Notes: generated by a model from the letters alone, not told the origin. 64,000 nucleotides of DNA from Neocallimastix lanati (nom. inval.) (GCA_016946835.1 JACVTC010000249.1:1-64000); one strand, 5' to 3'. Shown: positions 32,457 to 44,910, counted from the stretch's first letter. Numbers and translations are program-made.

Positions 32457-33151
32457 TGTAATAACACAAAATTAATACTTAACTTTTATAAAAATAACAA
32501 TAATTGTTAAAAATATTTCGAGTTTATTAAGAAATTTTATTATATATTATTTTCTAAATAATAACTCTTGATTTTTATTTTATAGAAAAATCAAGGTTAT
32601 TTATAATTTTTTTGTTCATAATCTTAAAAGTTATTCTTTCAGGAAAAAGATTATGAGAAAAAACCTGAAAGATAAAATAAATTAATTATTTATTATTTAA
32701 TATAATTTAATATTATTTAATATTGGCAATTAACCAATATTTTATGAAATTATTTATTATGATGTTTTAAGTTTATAATTATTAATTAATTTTATATTAA
32801 TTTAATATTAATTATATTAATATTAAATGTTTTAATATAATTAATCACGTATTATTGTTAATGATAAATCAAATGATTAATTATTTATATTAAATAGAAA
32901 TTGGTTATTAATTAAAGATATTGTTTATATTTCATAATAATTAATTATTAATTAGTTAAAAAATTAATTTTATCAATTAATAATTATTTTTATTTTATTA
33001 TTTAATAACAATTATTAAAATTATAGTATATTAAATAATATTAAGTGTTAATTTTATTGTAAAATTATTCAAATCTTAATTAATAATAAAAAAAAATATA
33101 ATATTTATATTATTTGATAAAGTGTGACTAATTAATTAGTCAGCACTTACA
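32457..33151 (-). repeat. Solo LTR S7, Ret1 family
   Basis: Reverse complement of the Ret1 LTR, about 695 bp, with the terminal palindrome and the promoter module (32567-32671). Perfect 5-bp duplication GTCAA at 32452-32456 and 33152-33156. Internal sequence is gone, as after LTR-LTR recombination. Confidence 0.9.
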
Positions 33152-33156
33152 GTCAA

Positions 33157-34078
33157 ATGTTGAGGTTCGGGACAGAATAATAATAAATATAGAAATAAAC
33201 ACTAAAATAATAAAAAAAATTAAAAATTAAAATATATCTTTTTTTAAAATATTTTATTTATTTATCTAATAAAAATTATTCAATTAAAAACTAAAAATAA
33301 TTTTATTTCTTCAATAAGATTATATTTTTCAAGATTATTTTTCTCAAATACAATTTTCTCATCTATTTATATTTTTTTTTATCGTTAGAAATGGTCAAGC
33401 CATTTCTTTAGAATATCTTAGAGTTTCATGTTTGAATTGTATTTAAATTATAAATTCATAATCTATTCTATTATAATAAATAATTATTATATATTATTAA
33501 ATTCTAAACTATTTATTATTAATTGTAGTAATAATATATTTTAAAAATAATTTTATTACTTTTACAGAACTATTAGTAATAGAGTATTATTTAATTTTAT
33601 ACTATTTTTAAATAAAAGTATTTTAGATTATTATCTATTATTAATCTTATTATAAATAGGGTGTATTTTGGAAGGAAGTATTACTAATTTTAATGACAAG
33701 GATCATGGATTTAAGTAAAATATTTTTAAATCATTATTAATTATATTAATTTTTATTAATAATAAATAATCTGTATTAGTAATATTTGTAAAATAAAATT
33801 TTCTTTAATAATAAAATATTGATAGAATAAATCATATTAATAAAACTAGATATTGATAATAATATTGATATTAATAATATAGTATTAATTTTAATAATAA
33901 AGTATTGATATTGATAAAGAATTTATATTAATAATAATAAATTTAATATTAGTAATAATTTGGCAGTAATAGAACATAAGAAAGTTCCCCAAGTAAGGAA
34001 ATAAATAATTTAATTTTAGTGGTTAAGTTATTTTTATGAAAAATAATAAAATTAACATTATTTGTTCATTCCTTAACA
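33157..34078. other. Unassigned AT-rich sequence between solo LTRs
   Basis: Includes a short GC-richer piece (atgttgaggttcgggaca, about 33157-33175), the hairpin-like gaaatggtcaagccatttc (33388-33406) and simple AT repeats. Probably old LTR remains; no gene seen. Confidence 0.35.
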
Positions 34079-34082
34079 AAAT

Positions 34083-34616
34083 TGATACGTATCTTTTATA
34101 TTTAAAGATGTATCTAAATAATTTTATTTGTTTGGACGTTGTCAGAAGGGAATTATTAAAAAAATAATATATTCTAATAAAAATAATAACGCATAATGTA
34201 TAAATATAAATATATAATTTAAATATAAAGATTTGTCTTTATTTATTTATTCTTATTTCTTTATTTATTTTTATTACATTATTCTCAATGTTTACAAAAA
34301 TATAAAAATACAAGTTATATATTTATTGTTATCTTTCTCACTGGCTATCTAATTATACACTTAATAATTAATATTTATTACTCTATAAACTATTATATTT
34401 TCTACTAATAAACCTGTTATTTTGAAGTATCTTTATTATATATTTCCTATATTATAACAAAGAACTCCTCGTTTAATTATTAATGAATTATCAAAATATG
34501 TATCTAACTATTTAGTCTTATTTAATTATCTACCAATCATTATTAATTTTTAATTTATTACTTTAACTAATTTCTAAAACTATTCCTAACAATGTTTTTA
34601 GTGTGGTACTGTATCA
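34083..34616 (-). repeat. Solo LTR S8, Ret4/Ret5 type
   Basis: TGATACGTATC...ACTGTATCA, about 534 bp, with internal likeness to the Ret4 LTR (ttctaataaaaataataac region). AAAT stands at 34079-34082 and 34617-34620. Orientation inferred from Ret4. Confidence 0.75.
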
Positions 34617-34620
34617 AAAT

Positions 34621-35482
34621 GTAAGAATCTATAATTATTTGCTAACAAATAATTATATTTTCTTAGTTAAGTTATTATAACTATAACTTTATTTAATTAC
34701 ATATAATATTTATTAAATTTATTTAATTTAATTTTAAATATTCATTAATTTAACAAAATTTATTTAATTAATTTTAAATAATATATTTACAATATGATTA
34801 AATTCTCTACTGTAACTAATGTATTTTGTATTGTATTTTATTCTGTATTTTATAATGTATTCTGTATTTTATTAACTATTTAATTTTATATTTTTAATAT
34901 AAGGATAAATTATATGATTGAAATATCTTTTATTATTTTATTCTTTTATTTTCGATCATTAGATTGGAAAATCGGTTAATTAAGATTTTTTCCAATTACT
35001 TTTTAGAAGTAATCGGTTTTACTTAATTAATGCGATGATCGATATGGATAGAATATCGATCGAAAACTTATCTAGGTTTTTCTATCTAATCTTTTCCTAG
35101 ATAAGAGATTTGTTAAGATTAGAAAACCCTTTCTTATTTAACCTTATTTTCATAAAAAAATATAAATAAGGCTCTTGAGTTCTCTTTGAGAAATCAAGAG
35201 TTATTATTATAAAAAACATAGTTATAATAGTAACATTTTTATATTTTTAACTTTAATAAATTAATAAAAATATTTTATTCAAAAACATATTTTTAAGATC
35301 AATTTATACAAACAATTCTTCTCTTACATTTTGTGTTATTATTATAATTAATTTTATAATAAACTCTACATTAAAGGTAAAAAAAAAATTTATTTTATTT
35401 TATTTTCTCAACTTAATGAATTAGTCGTTAAGTTGTAGTTAATAATTCTATTTTGAGTTAGTTCTTAATAGAATTATTACAC
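34621..35482 (+). repeat. Solo LTR S9
   Basis: gtaagaatctataatt...gaattattacac, flanked by AAAT (34617-34620, 35483-35486). Promoter module: cttatctagg/cctagataag (35067-35076, 35096-35105) interleaved with ctaatctt/aagattag (35086-35093, 35115-35122), TATA at 35161-35168, hairpin ctcttga/tcaagag (35172-35178, 35194-35200). A further gatcgatat/atatcgatc hairpin lies just upstream. S3 is the inverted copy. Confidence 0.8.
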
Positions 35483-35486
35483 AAAT

Positions 35487-35840
35487 TTTGATAAGAAATT
35501 ATTAATAACTTACTTTAGTTTATTAATAACTCTTTATCAAAGTTATAAATTTTAAGATAATTAAAATATATTTTATTATAAAACTTTTTAAAATTGATTT
35601 ATTAGAAACAATGAAGTTATTTTAATACATAAATTTTATTTAATTTTTAAATATTAATTTTTATTAAATTTTAAATTTATAATATTAAATAAATACTTTT
35701 AAATTTAAATAAGATAAAATAAGTATTTATTGAACAAGTTTTGATAAACAAAAATGTTAACAAAAATGTTGTTCTTTTAAATAAGAATTATTACATAATT
35801 CTATTTTGAGTTAGTTCTTAATAGAATTATTACACAAATT
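35487..35840 (+). repeat. Partial LTR ending like S9
   Basis: AT-rich sequence whose last 45 bases repeat the end of S9 (taattctattttgagttagt, then ttcttaatagaattattaca). It abuts Ret4 through AATT. Probably the remainder of an older LTR. Confidence 0.45.
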
Positions 35841-36293
35841 TGATACGATATTTTATTTATGTATCTAAATTAATATTTATTTATGGGCAATGACAATAAG
35901 GAATTATGACAAAATAATATATTCTAATATTAAATAGAAATAACACATACAATAATACAAAATAAAGTAATAAATATATCTTTTTAATGTACTCTTTATT
36001 TATTATTAATTATTAATTATTACATCAATTATTATTATTACTCTCTTACATAAATATTATAATTAATTATCTCAAATATACATAATATCTCTTTTTAACT
36101 ATACTAAAATAAAATATAAAAATAGCTATTTATGTGAATTAATTTATCATAAGTATATACTTATAAATAAAAGAATTCTCCGTTTATAAAATTATATATA
36201 TTATTCTAAAATTATTATTGACCAATAATATTTAAGTATTTCTTTAACCTAAAGAATCTACCTAAATACCATTTTTATAGTGGTCACGTATCA
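35841..36293 (-). repeat. Ret4 3' LTR
   Basis: 453 bp, TGATACG...CGTATCA, inverted ends. Confidence 0.95.
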
Positions 36294-36332
36294 AGACGCC
36301 CCCACTTAAATTAGACTTCGTCCCCTGAAGTC
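36294..36332 (-). promoter_or_regulatory. Ret4 purine tract and 3' hairpin
   Basis: Read on the minus strand: hairpin gacttc/gaagtc with loop aggggac (36314-36332), then aagtgggggcgtct directly before the LTR. Ret5 has the same at 39325-39363. Confidence 0.75.
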
Positions 36333-36347
36333 TCTATAACCATATAA

Positions 36348-36389
<42 letters not shown>

Positions 36390-36409
36390 TTATTAAAATT
36401 TATTATTGG

Positions 36410-36449
<40 letters not shown>

Positions 36450-36580
36450 ATTAAATTTTTGAATTAATGATTATTATAATTTTTGAAATTCGAAATCTTG
36501 AAATTTCGAATTAATTTAATTTAAATTATTGTTATATATATAATTATTTATTTATTAATACTTCATCATAATTAAATTAT
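36333..36580 (-). other. Ret4 3' non-coding region
   Basis: Two sense-strand A runs (about 36353-36388 and 36419-36442 as T on the plus strand) and simple AT sequence between the gag stop and the purine tract. No trace of pol. Confidence 0.6.
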
Positions 36581-38026
36581 TTATTTATTTTTTTTATTTC
36601 TATTATTATTATTTTTATTATTATTATTGTTATTGTTATTGTTATTGTTATTATTGTTTTTATTATAATTCATTTCGTTAATATTATTAACATTTTTATT
36701 TTCGTTATTTGTATAATTATCATTGTTATTAGTATTGTTATTATTAAAACCACTATTATTTCCTACTGAATTTATGTTTCTACTATATCCATTATTGTTT
36801 TTATTTATATTATTTCCAATTATATTATCTTGAGTATTATCTATATTTGAATTAAACGTATTTTCTACACAATTATTATTTAAATTATTGTTGAAATTAA
36901 TTTCATTTCCAATATTTACATCTTTATTTCCTTGCATATTATAATTTATACCATGATTATTGTATATTCTATTTTTTTTTGTATTCATATTCTCATTTAA
37001 ACTACTGTTATTGTTATTGGTACCAAAATTTTTATTTAAATCATAATTACTTTTATTTAGATAATTATTTAAATTATTATAATTATTATTACCAAAATTA
37101 TTATTTAAATTATAATTATTTCTATAAATTTCTCTATTTCCATTATGCTTTTTACCAAAACTAATCATGTTATGATGATTTTCAGCAATATTACTATTTA
37201 AATTATAATTTCTACGATAATAATTAATATAGTTTTTATTTCTATCATATGAATTAAATTTATAATTATAATTATTATGGTTTCCAGGTATAAAATTTCT
37301 TCTTTTATTTATTTCCAAAATTCCAGTTCTTTCTAATTCCGCTAATTCTTTAAACGAGTGTTTACAATTAATTGCTTTATGACCTAACTCATAGCATCTA
37401 AAGCACATAATTTTATTATTCTTATTGTTTTTATTGCTATTTAATTTATTCATTTTGCAATTATTATTATTCCATTTTTGATTATTATTCTTATAAATAT
37501 TATTTAAATTTAAATTTAATTTCTTTTCAATTCTTTCAACTTTTTCTGCATATTTGATAGCTTCTTTTATATCTTCGATTTCTTCTTCTAATATTCTTAA
37601 ACAAGGATATATTCTGGACCTGATTGAATTAACATAATTATTAACAGTAATTAATTTCTTTATATTACTATCAATATCATTATATTTTCTTAAGTATTTA
37701 TAATTAAAATTACTAATTGATTCATTTGAATTAATTTTTAAATTAATTAAGTTCCAATATTTTACGCTTGATGTTATTTCTAGATATTCTTCTAAGGCTA
37801 TTTTTATTTCTTTTAAGCTAGGAACCTGATTATTTTTTTCCTTTAATTCATCAAGAACATACCTAATTTCTTTATTTACACATTCTTTACATAAAATAAA
37901 TCTTCTTTCTTGTTCTTTTATATTCCATAATTCAAATAACTCAGTTAATTCTTCTATCCATTCATTAATATCATTATTATAATTTTCTAATAATGGTAAC
38001 GTATTTAATATCTTAAAAACATTCAT
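36581..38026 (-). CDS. Ret4 gag (CCHC, Asn-rich)
   Basis: 481 codons, the only frame in Ret4. The N-terminal 170 residues align by eye with Ret5 gag (LPxLxNYxxDIxxWIE, EYLEIT, FNYxYL, VxxYxNxIRxRxYP, AEKVERIEKK). One CCHC knuckle, CFRCYELGHKAINC, lies near residues 207-220, followed by about 250 residues of Asn-rich repeats (NNYNLNNNFGNNNYN type). The product should form or join particles and carry its own RNA. Length exceeds Ret2 gag because of the Asn tail. No slippery site leads to any pol frame. It looks whole. Confidence 0.88.
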   Translation of the reverse strand: MNVFKILNTLPLLENYNNDINEWIEELTELFELWNIKEQERRFILCKECVNKEIRYVLDELKEKNNQVPSLKEIKIALEEYLEITSSVKYWNLINLKINSNESISNFNYKYLRKYNDIDSNIKKLITVNNYVNSIRSRIYPCLRILEEEIEDIKEAIKYAEKVERIEKKLNLNLNNIYKNNNQKWNNNNCKMNKLNSNKNNKNNKIMCFRCYELGHKAINCKHSFKELAELERTGILEINKRRNFIPGNHNNYNYKFNSYDRNKNYINYYRRNYNLNSNIAENHHNMISFGKKHNGNREIYRNNYNLNNNFGNNNYNNLNNYLNKSNYDLNKNFGTNNNNSSLNENMNTKKNRIYNNHGINYNMQGNKDVNIGNEINFNNNLNNNCVENTFNSNIDNTQDNIIGNNINKNNNGYSRNINSVGNNSGFNNNNTNNNDNYTNNENKNVNNINEMNYNKNNNNNNNNNNNNNNKNNNNRNKKNK

Positions 38027-38226
38027 CTTTAAAAAATTTTATTTATTCTTATATATTTTTTTATTATAATTTTCTATTTCAATTTAATATTATTATAACT
38101 ATTACTATTATAATTATTAGTAACTAATTTAAACTAATTAAATTCTTTTTATATACATACTAAATAATATTTATTATATAGACGTATTATTTTATTAATA
38201 TTATTTTCATATTATTTTGCTATTGT

Positions 38227-38246
38227 CACGCCCGGATTCTCCACCA
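38227..38246 (-). other. Ret4 primer-binding site
   Basis: On the minus strand tggtggagaatccgggcgtg starts 4 nt inside the 5' LTR. It fits a tRNA 3' end of the form ...CCCGGATTCTCCA plus CCA. The tRNA was not identified; it is not one of the two in this window. Confidence 0.8.
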
Positions 38247-38250
38247 AATT

Positions 38251-38703
38251 TGATACGATATTTTATTTATGTATCTAAATTAATATTTATTTATGGGCAA
38301 TGACAATAAGGAATTATGACAAAATAATATATTCTAATATTAAATAGAAATAACACATACAATAATACAAAATAAAGTAATAAATATATCTTTTTAATGT
38401 ACTCTTTATTTATTATTAATTATTAATTATTACATCAATTATTATTATTACTCTCTTACATAAATATTATAATTAATTATCTCAAATATACATAATATCT
38501 CTTTTTAACTATACTAAAATAAAATATAAAAATAGCTATTTATGTGAATTAATTTATCATAAGTATATACTTATAAATAAAAGAATTCTCCGTTTATAAA
38601 ATTATATATATTATTCTAAAATTATTATTGACCAATAATATTTAAGTATTTCTTTAACCTAAAGAATCTACCTAAATACCATTTTTATAGTGGTCACGTA
38701 TCA
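38251..38703 (-). repeat. Ret4 5' LTR
   Basis: 453 bp, same length as and no visible difference from 35841-36293. Confidence 0.95.
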
Positions 38704-38707
38704 AATT

Positions 38708-39324
38708 TGATACGATATTTTATTAAATACCGTATATGTTAGTTGGGCGTTTGTGCAAAAGGGAATTACTCCAAGAATATTATATTACAATAATTATATT
38801 TACTTTTTATTTATTTATCTTTTATTATTTTATTTATTATATTTTATCATAAAAAAAAATACATGTTTTATTATTATTCCTTCAAAAAAAAAGAAAATAT
38901 TTATTTATAAATTATTTTCATAATTATATTTTTTACTAATTTTATAAATTTTATTTATCGAAACACTAAAATTAATTAATAAATATAAATATTCATAACT
39001 TTTTACTTATAACTATTAATTCATCTTGTTTAACATTATTTAAAAATTATTTTAATATTAACATCAATTTAATTAAACATTCAATCTCCGTTATAATTAA
39101 TATAACTAATTTTACTATATTATCAACAATTCTTTTAATATTTTTAATATTATTATTTAATTTAATATTTTAATAATTAATAATAATAAATTATCTTTAA
39201 TAATATATTAATAATATATTTTAAGATTCATTATATAAAATTAATTTTTAATAAATATTTATATTAATAATTTTTCTAAATAATTTTTCTATTATTTTCT
39301 ATTATTTTTACTGGACATGCATCA
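38708..39324 (-). repeat. Ret5 3' LTR
   Basis: 617 bp, TGATACGATA...CATGCATCA. Its first 16 bases match the Ret4 LTR; most of the rest does not. Confidence 0.95.
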
Positions 39325-39363
39325 AGATGCCCCCACTTAGCTTAGACTTCGTCCCTTGAAGTC
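39325..39363 (-). promoter_or_regulatory. Ret5 purine tract and 3' hairpin
   Basis: Minus strand: gacttc/gaagtc hairpin (39345-39363), then taagtgggggcatct before the LTR, matching Ret4 closely. Confidence 0.75.
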
Positions 39364-39488
39364 TATAAGCATATTAAAATATTTATTAAACTAATAATAC
39401 TATTATATATTTTATAATATTTTTTTTATATTTTTTTTTTTTATATTTTTATATATATCAAAATTTTTTTTTTTTATATATATATCAT

Positions 39489-39552
<64 letters not shown>
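39364..39552 (-). other. Ret5 3' non-coding region with long A run
   Basis: AT-only sequence. T on the plus strand at about 39491-39554 means that a run of some 64 A follows the pol stop codon directly on the sense strand. Confidence 0.8.
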
Positions 39553-39557
<5 letters not shown>

Positions 39558-42500
39558 GATTATAATTTAGGAAATTACTAATATATGGAATTACATTTTT
39601 TAGATGAATGTTTCTCTCTGCAATTTCGTTCGTATAAGGATCACATACTGTGACAGTATTAAATTGCTGTTTAACTATTTTTAATGGTCCGATATAATAA
39701 GGGTCTAGTTTCCTTCGATTGAAATTTCTAACTAAAACTAGGTCTCCTAGTTTGAATTCACTTCTTAATCTTTTAATCTGTCTTCTCCTATCTTTCCATA
39801 ATTCATTTGCAGTTTCAATATTTTTGATTGCTTCAGAAATCCAATTATGGTGATTAATAAATTTTCGAACAAAATATTCTTCTTCTGATTCTTCAGGAAA
39901 TCTTTTGTCAATATTAATTGCTAATTCAAATGGTTGTAAGTCTTTCCTACCATAGAGTAATTCGAAACTACTAAATTTAGTAACTTCATTTTTTGTTGTT
40001 CTTAAAGCCCAAAGTGCACTAGGTAAAATATCATCCCATTCTTGATTTTGTTTACTTAATTCTTTAAATTGGCTTTTAAGAATTCTAATATATTTGACTA
40101 TTTCTCTATTCCTGTTTTCAACTTCTCCGTTAGAAGCAGGATGATAAGTACTAATATAATGTACATAGACATCATTTAAATCTAGGAAAGCTTTTGTTTT
40201 ATCAGATATGAATTGCGGGCCATTATCAGTAATTAATATCTCTGGAATCCCGTGTCTTGAAAATATATTATTTAAAAATCTAATGACATCTTCTGATTCT
40301 GTTTTGGCTAATGCTTCAGCTTCCACCCATTTTGTTAAATAATCTACAAGTACTATTATATATTTATTACCTCTGAAAGATTCGTATAAGGGTCCAACTA
40401 AATCCAATCCTACCCGAGTAAAAGGTAGACCTGGGGGTGTAGCTAAATCTTCTGTAAATACATTCGGTGGTTGTGGTTTACATAATTGACATACATGACA
40501 AGATTTAATAAATAATCTGATATCCTTATTCATTCCTATCCAATAATAGTTCCTTTTCAAACGATGGTAGGTTTTAAAGTTACCTTCATGTCCTAAACAA
40601 TGAGCTTTACTAATAAGTTCCCATTTTTCATTATCATTAAATATTACTTTTCTTAATTCATTATTATCTTTATAATACTGAACTCCATCAATTAATACAA
40701 ATTTCTGGTTTATTATTTTTTTATAGAAATCATTTAGTATTTCAGTACTATCATCAATATCATTATTATTAGTATTAACATGATTAATATTATTATTATT
40801 ATTATCATTATTATTAAAACTATGTTTATTATTTTCTTCAGTTTGAAATACCATATAATTCACATTCAATTTATTTTCCACTCCATTATTTTCACTATTA
40901 TTATTATGTAATTTATTATTAAACTTATTAAACTTATTAATGTTATTTACATTATTTTTAATTTCCTCATATTCCATTTTGTAATTTTCATTATTACTAT
41001 TGATCTTAATTTCATCCACTAACTCTTTTATTTTATTAATTTTAGTATTTTTCTTATTTCTAATTTCTTCATTATTTTTAATTTCACAATTTTGAATTTC
41101 ATTATTTATAACTTGGTTGAATACATCTTTATTATAATTTTTTATATTATTTCTTTTATTTTTATTTTTTATATGTTTATCATCATTTTTTATATTTTTG
41201 ATTATATATTTTTCATTGTTAGAATGTAATCTAGATAGTGCATCAGCAACTACATTCCTCCTCCCCTCTTCATATAACACTTTAATTTTTAAAATACTGA
41301 ACTCAGTTATCCATTTGACATGCCTTGCTGAAGAAGGTTCTTTATTTTTAAATATGTAAACTAAAGGCTTATGATCGGTATAAAGAATTGTCTCAAAACT
41401 ATTACCAGTGAGAAAAGGTTTAAATTTCATGACACAGTAAAATGCGGCAAGCCCCTCAAGTTCTGTAATGCTATAATTGATTTCAGAATTGGAAAGTGTC
41501 CTACTTTCATAATATAATGGCTTCTCAATGTTGTCATCGTCTAACTGAAGTAGTACCCCGCCAATTCCTGATTTAGATGCATCTGAACGAACAATAAATG
41601 GTTTATCAAAATTTGGAGGTGACAATATAGGTGCATTAATAAGACGAATTTTTAAAAATTCAAATGCATTATTAGATTCGGTAGACCAAACAAAAGGAAC
41701 ATTCTTTTTTGTTAAATCATATAAAGGTTTAGCAATTTGGGCAAAATGGCTAATGAATTTCCGGTAATATCCAATTGCCCCTAAGAAAGAACGTAACTGT
41801 TTTAAATTAGAAGGAGGTAACCAATTAGCAATAACTTTTATTTTAGAATTCATAGGTTTTATACCCTTAGTAGAAAGAGTATGACCAAGGAGCTCAACTT
41901 CTTCTTTAAAGAAATCACATTTTTCAAAATTCACTTTTAATCCATTATTAGCAAGAATGAGGAATACTTTTTCTAGGTCTTTGATGTGTTGATCTAATGA
42001 AGGAGAATAAATAACTAAGTCATCTATGTAAATAAAAACACATACTCCGATTAAATCAAAAAATATTCTGTTCATCTCCCTTTGAAAAGTAGCGGGAGCG
42101 TTGCATAGTCCAAAAGGCATAACTTCAAAATTAAAGTTTCCGTAAATGGTCGTAAAGCAAGTGATATCTTTATCATCAGAATGCATAGGAATCTGATGGT
42201 ACCCTGAGAAGAGATCAATAGTAGACAAAATAGAAATATCACCGCTAACATAGTAAAGTATATCATCTATTAAAGGAAGTGCATAAGCGTCCTTTAATTT
42301 ACAATTATTAATCTTCCTGTAGTCAACACACATTCTCACTTGACCATTCTTTTTCGGTACCAGTACTACAGGAGAAGACCAAGGAGAACTAGAAGGGACA
42401 ATTAAGTTATTATTTATAAGTTTAATTAATTCCTTTTTAAGTGCATCAGCTTGCACTTTTGAAATACGGTAGGCCCTCTGTTTAATAGGTGTTGTTCCTG

Positions 42501-44836
42501 GTATTAAATTAATTCTATGAGGATATAGCTTTGACGAACCCAAATCGTCAGTTTTCAGTGCAAGAACACTAATATAATTTAAAAATAATTTTTCTACATC
42601 AGCTTTCAAATTTTCTGGTAATTTTTTTACAATAGAGTGAATCATTTCCAGTTTAGATATTGTGTCGTCTGTGCAAACCTCGTTTTCATTATGTAGTACT
42701 TCATTAGTTATTAATAAAAGAGATGGAATCAATTGTGTTGTAATATCAACCGTTTTATTCTTATATTCTTTCCTTTCAACATTTCTATCTACTAATTTAT
42801 AATTACTTTTTAATTTGTTATTGCCGTTTTGATCAGAATCGATTTTTGATGGAAGTTTAGAATGTAGTATGGGATTTATATTGTTTGTAACTTTAGAATT
42901 AATTTTATGATCATTTATTTTATAATTGTCAATTTTATCATCATTCTTATTATTATTCGTTTTTATTTTGATATTATTTTCTTTATCGATGTCGACACTA
43001 TTAAAGAAAGGTAATTTTACATTAAAATTATTTATGTTAATATTAGGTAACTCTGATTTAGCATATGTAAAAAGTATATTATTATTATCATTATTATTAT
43101 CATTGTCACTCCAACTAGTTTCAGAATCCTCATCATTCTCTTCAGAAGAATTATTATTTATATTATTCTCCTTATTCATATTATTTTCTTCGTCATTAAT
43201 TCTATTTGTACTTTCAGAAGGACTCAAGCTAACATCATAAAATAAAGAAGCTAATTCTATAGGATTATTATTTTCATCAATATGATATAAGGTATCATTA
43301 ACTAAATTTATATCAAATCTATTTCGTTTAAGTGTGTCAATACCTATTAATATATCAAAGATATCATCCTTATCAATTTTCCTAAAGTAATCGATAAAAG
43401 TGTAATTTCCAATAGATATTTTTAGTTCATAAATATCTGAACAAGTTGAATTGTTGGAATATACCTGAAAAATTTTTTCGGATATTCTCCCAATAGGATT
43501 TTTATTAATTTTAAATTTTTTTAAAGCCGTAGTGGTAATCAAATTAACGCTAGCACACGAGTCCAAGAAAATTTCAGCTGGTTTCTTATCCACAGTGCCT
43601 TTAACTTTAATCACTTTATGTTGGCTTATAATTGTCATTACATTTATTAAAGATGTATTCAAATTTTTCTTTATTTTCTCTTTTCCTTCGGTTAATTTTA
43701 ATGCTTTTGTAAATTCTGACCTGAACTTTGGAAACAGGTCTAACAAATATACTAACTTCGTTATGACTTCGGTTGATGCTACTTCCTTGATAAAGTCCTT
43801 AATTTTAAATTCATTAAAATCTTCCATCATTTTTATGTGTTTCTCTGGCTTGGAATAACTTTTAACATTGATGGGTATATCATCTTTGTTACTGCTCAGT
43901 ATTTCATTTATTTTATTCAATTTATTCGCTTTTTTTACATTTCTAATATTTGGTTGATTGATATAAGAAAGATCCAAATATTCTAATTTATTTGTATTAT
44001 TATTAGTTATTGTTTGATTAGTTGGTGGTTGTGAATCCTCAAAAATTTCAATAGATTCATTGAAAGTAACATTTTTATGATCTTTATTTTCTTTAAATTC
44101 TTTACCTTCTTCTTTTTCTGTTGATAGTTTGACATTCGTTCCTCCCTCATCTATTATCATATCAGGTGTTCCTGTAGTTGCTAATTTATTAACGTTTAAT
44201 TTTCTTTTCATAATAGTATTTTTCTTCATAGCATTTGTAATAATTGGAACTGGATTATCTATAAGCTTTTTCTTTATTTCTTTGGTATATGGGGAGATTT
44301 TTATTGAATTATTTTTACCTTTCTTTTGGGCAACAGCGATAATTTCCTCATTATGGTAATTATCAAAATTATTATAAATATTATTTGAATTAGGTTCATT
44401 ATTAATTTTCTTTTCATTATCATTTATAGAAATTCTATTTAAATCAATTTCATTGTTACTTTGATCATCATTATTATTTTTATAAGTATTATTTATATTA
44501 ACATCATTGTTAACTTGTTTATTAATAGTGTCATTTTCATAGATGTTGTTATGATTACTATTATTTAATTTATAACCGTTACTAGTATTCTTACTAAGAT
44601 ATTCTATATTATTTAAGTTATTATTATTATTATTATTGGAATAAATATTATCAATACTTGTATGATTATCATCAAATAAACTGTTTGTATAATTTATTTT
44701 ATTATTCTTATTTAAATAATTATTGTTTATATCATAATTATGTGAATTATCATTATAAGGATATCCATTATTTATTACATCATTATTTGAAGTTGCACTA
44801 GCATTATATGAATTATTATTATTATTATTATTATGT

Positions 44837-44867
<31 letters not shown>

Positions 44868-44910
44868 AATTATTATCATTAGTATTATTATAATTATTTT
44901 TTGTTTTCAT
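39553..44910 (-). CDS. Ret5 pol, Asn-rich, 1785 codons
   Basis: Counted from an ATG at 44910, but the frame is open back to the frameshift signal at 45033-45039, so entry from gag is likely. A very Asn-rich N-terminal domain of about 330 residues; protease with FLDSCAS (D450), the same DSC variant as Ret2; a second Asn/Asp-rich stretch (about 560-700); reverse transcriptase with YIDD at 961-964; RNase H with RSDAS; an Asn/Lys-rich insert of about 150 residues between RNase H and integrase; integrase zinc region HCLGHEG...CHVCQLC near 1435-1475 and catalytic D1562, E1598 (D-35-E), with first D in GLDLVGP; GPL/GPY-like module; no chromodomain. Much longer than usual Ty3 pol because of low-complexity inserts. 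It looks whole. Confidence 0.93.

Larger units (their letters stand above)
35841..38703 (-). mobile_element. Ret4, gag-only non-autonomous LTR element
   Basis: Only 2.9 kb: two 453-bp LTRs that look identical, one gag frame and no pol at all. AATT flanks both ends (35837-35840, 38704-38707). It shares with Ret5 the 20-nt primer-binding site, the 3' hairpin and purine tract and the LTR end type, so Ret5-like enzymes could move it in trans. Architecturally it is a TR-GAG/LARD-like element. Confidence 0.9.

Noticed and set aside
42926-44359. Plus-strand ORFs across the Ret5 pol region
   Set aside because: Shadows of the Asn-rich minus-strand frame; Leu/Ile/Ser-rich antisense translation.
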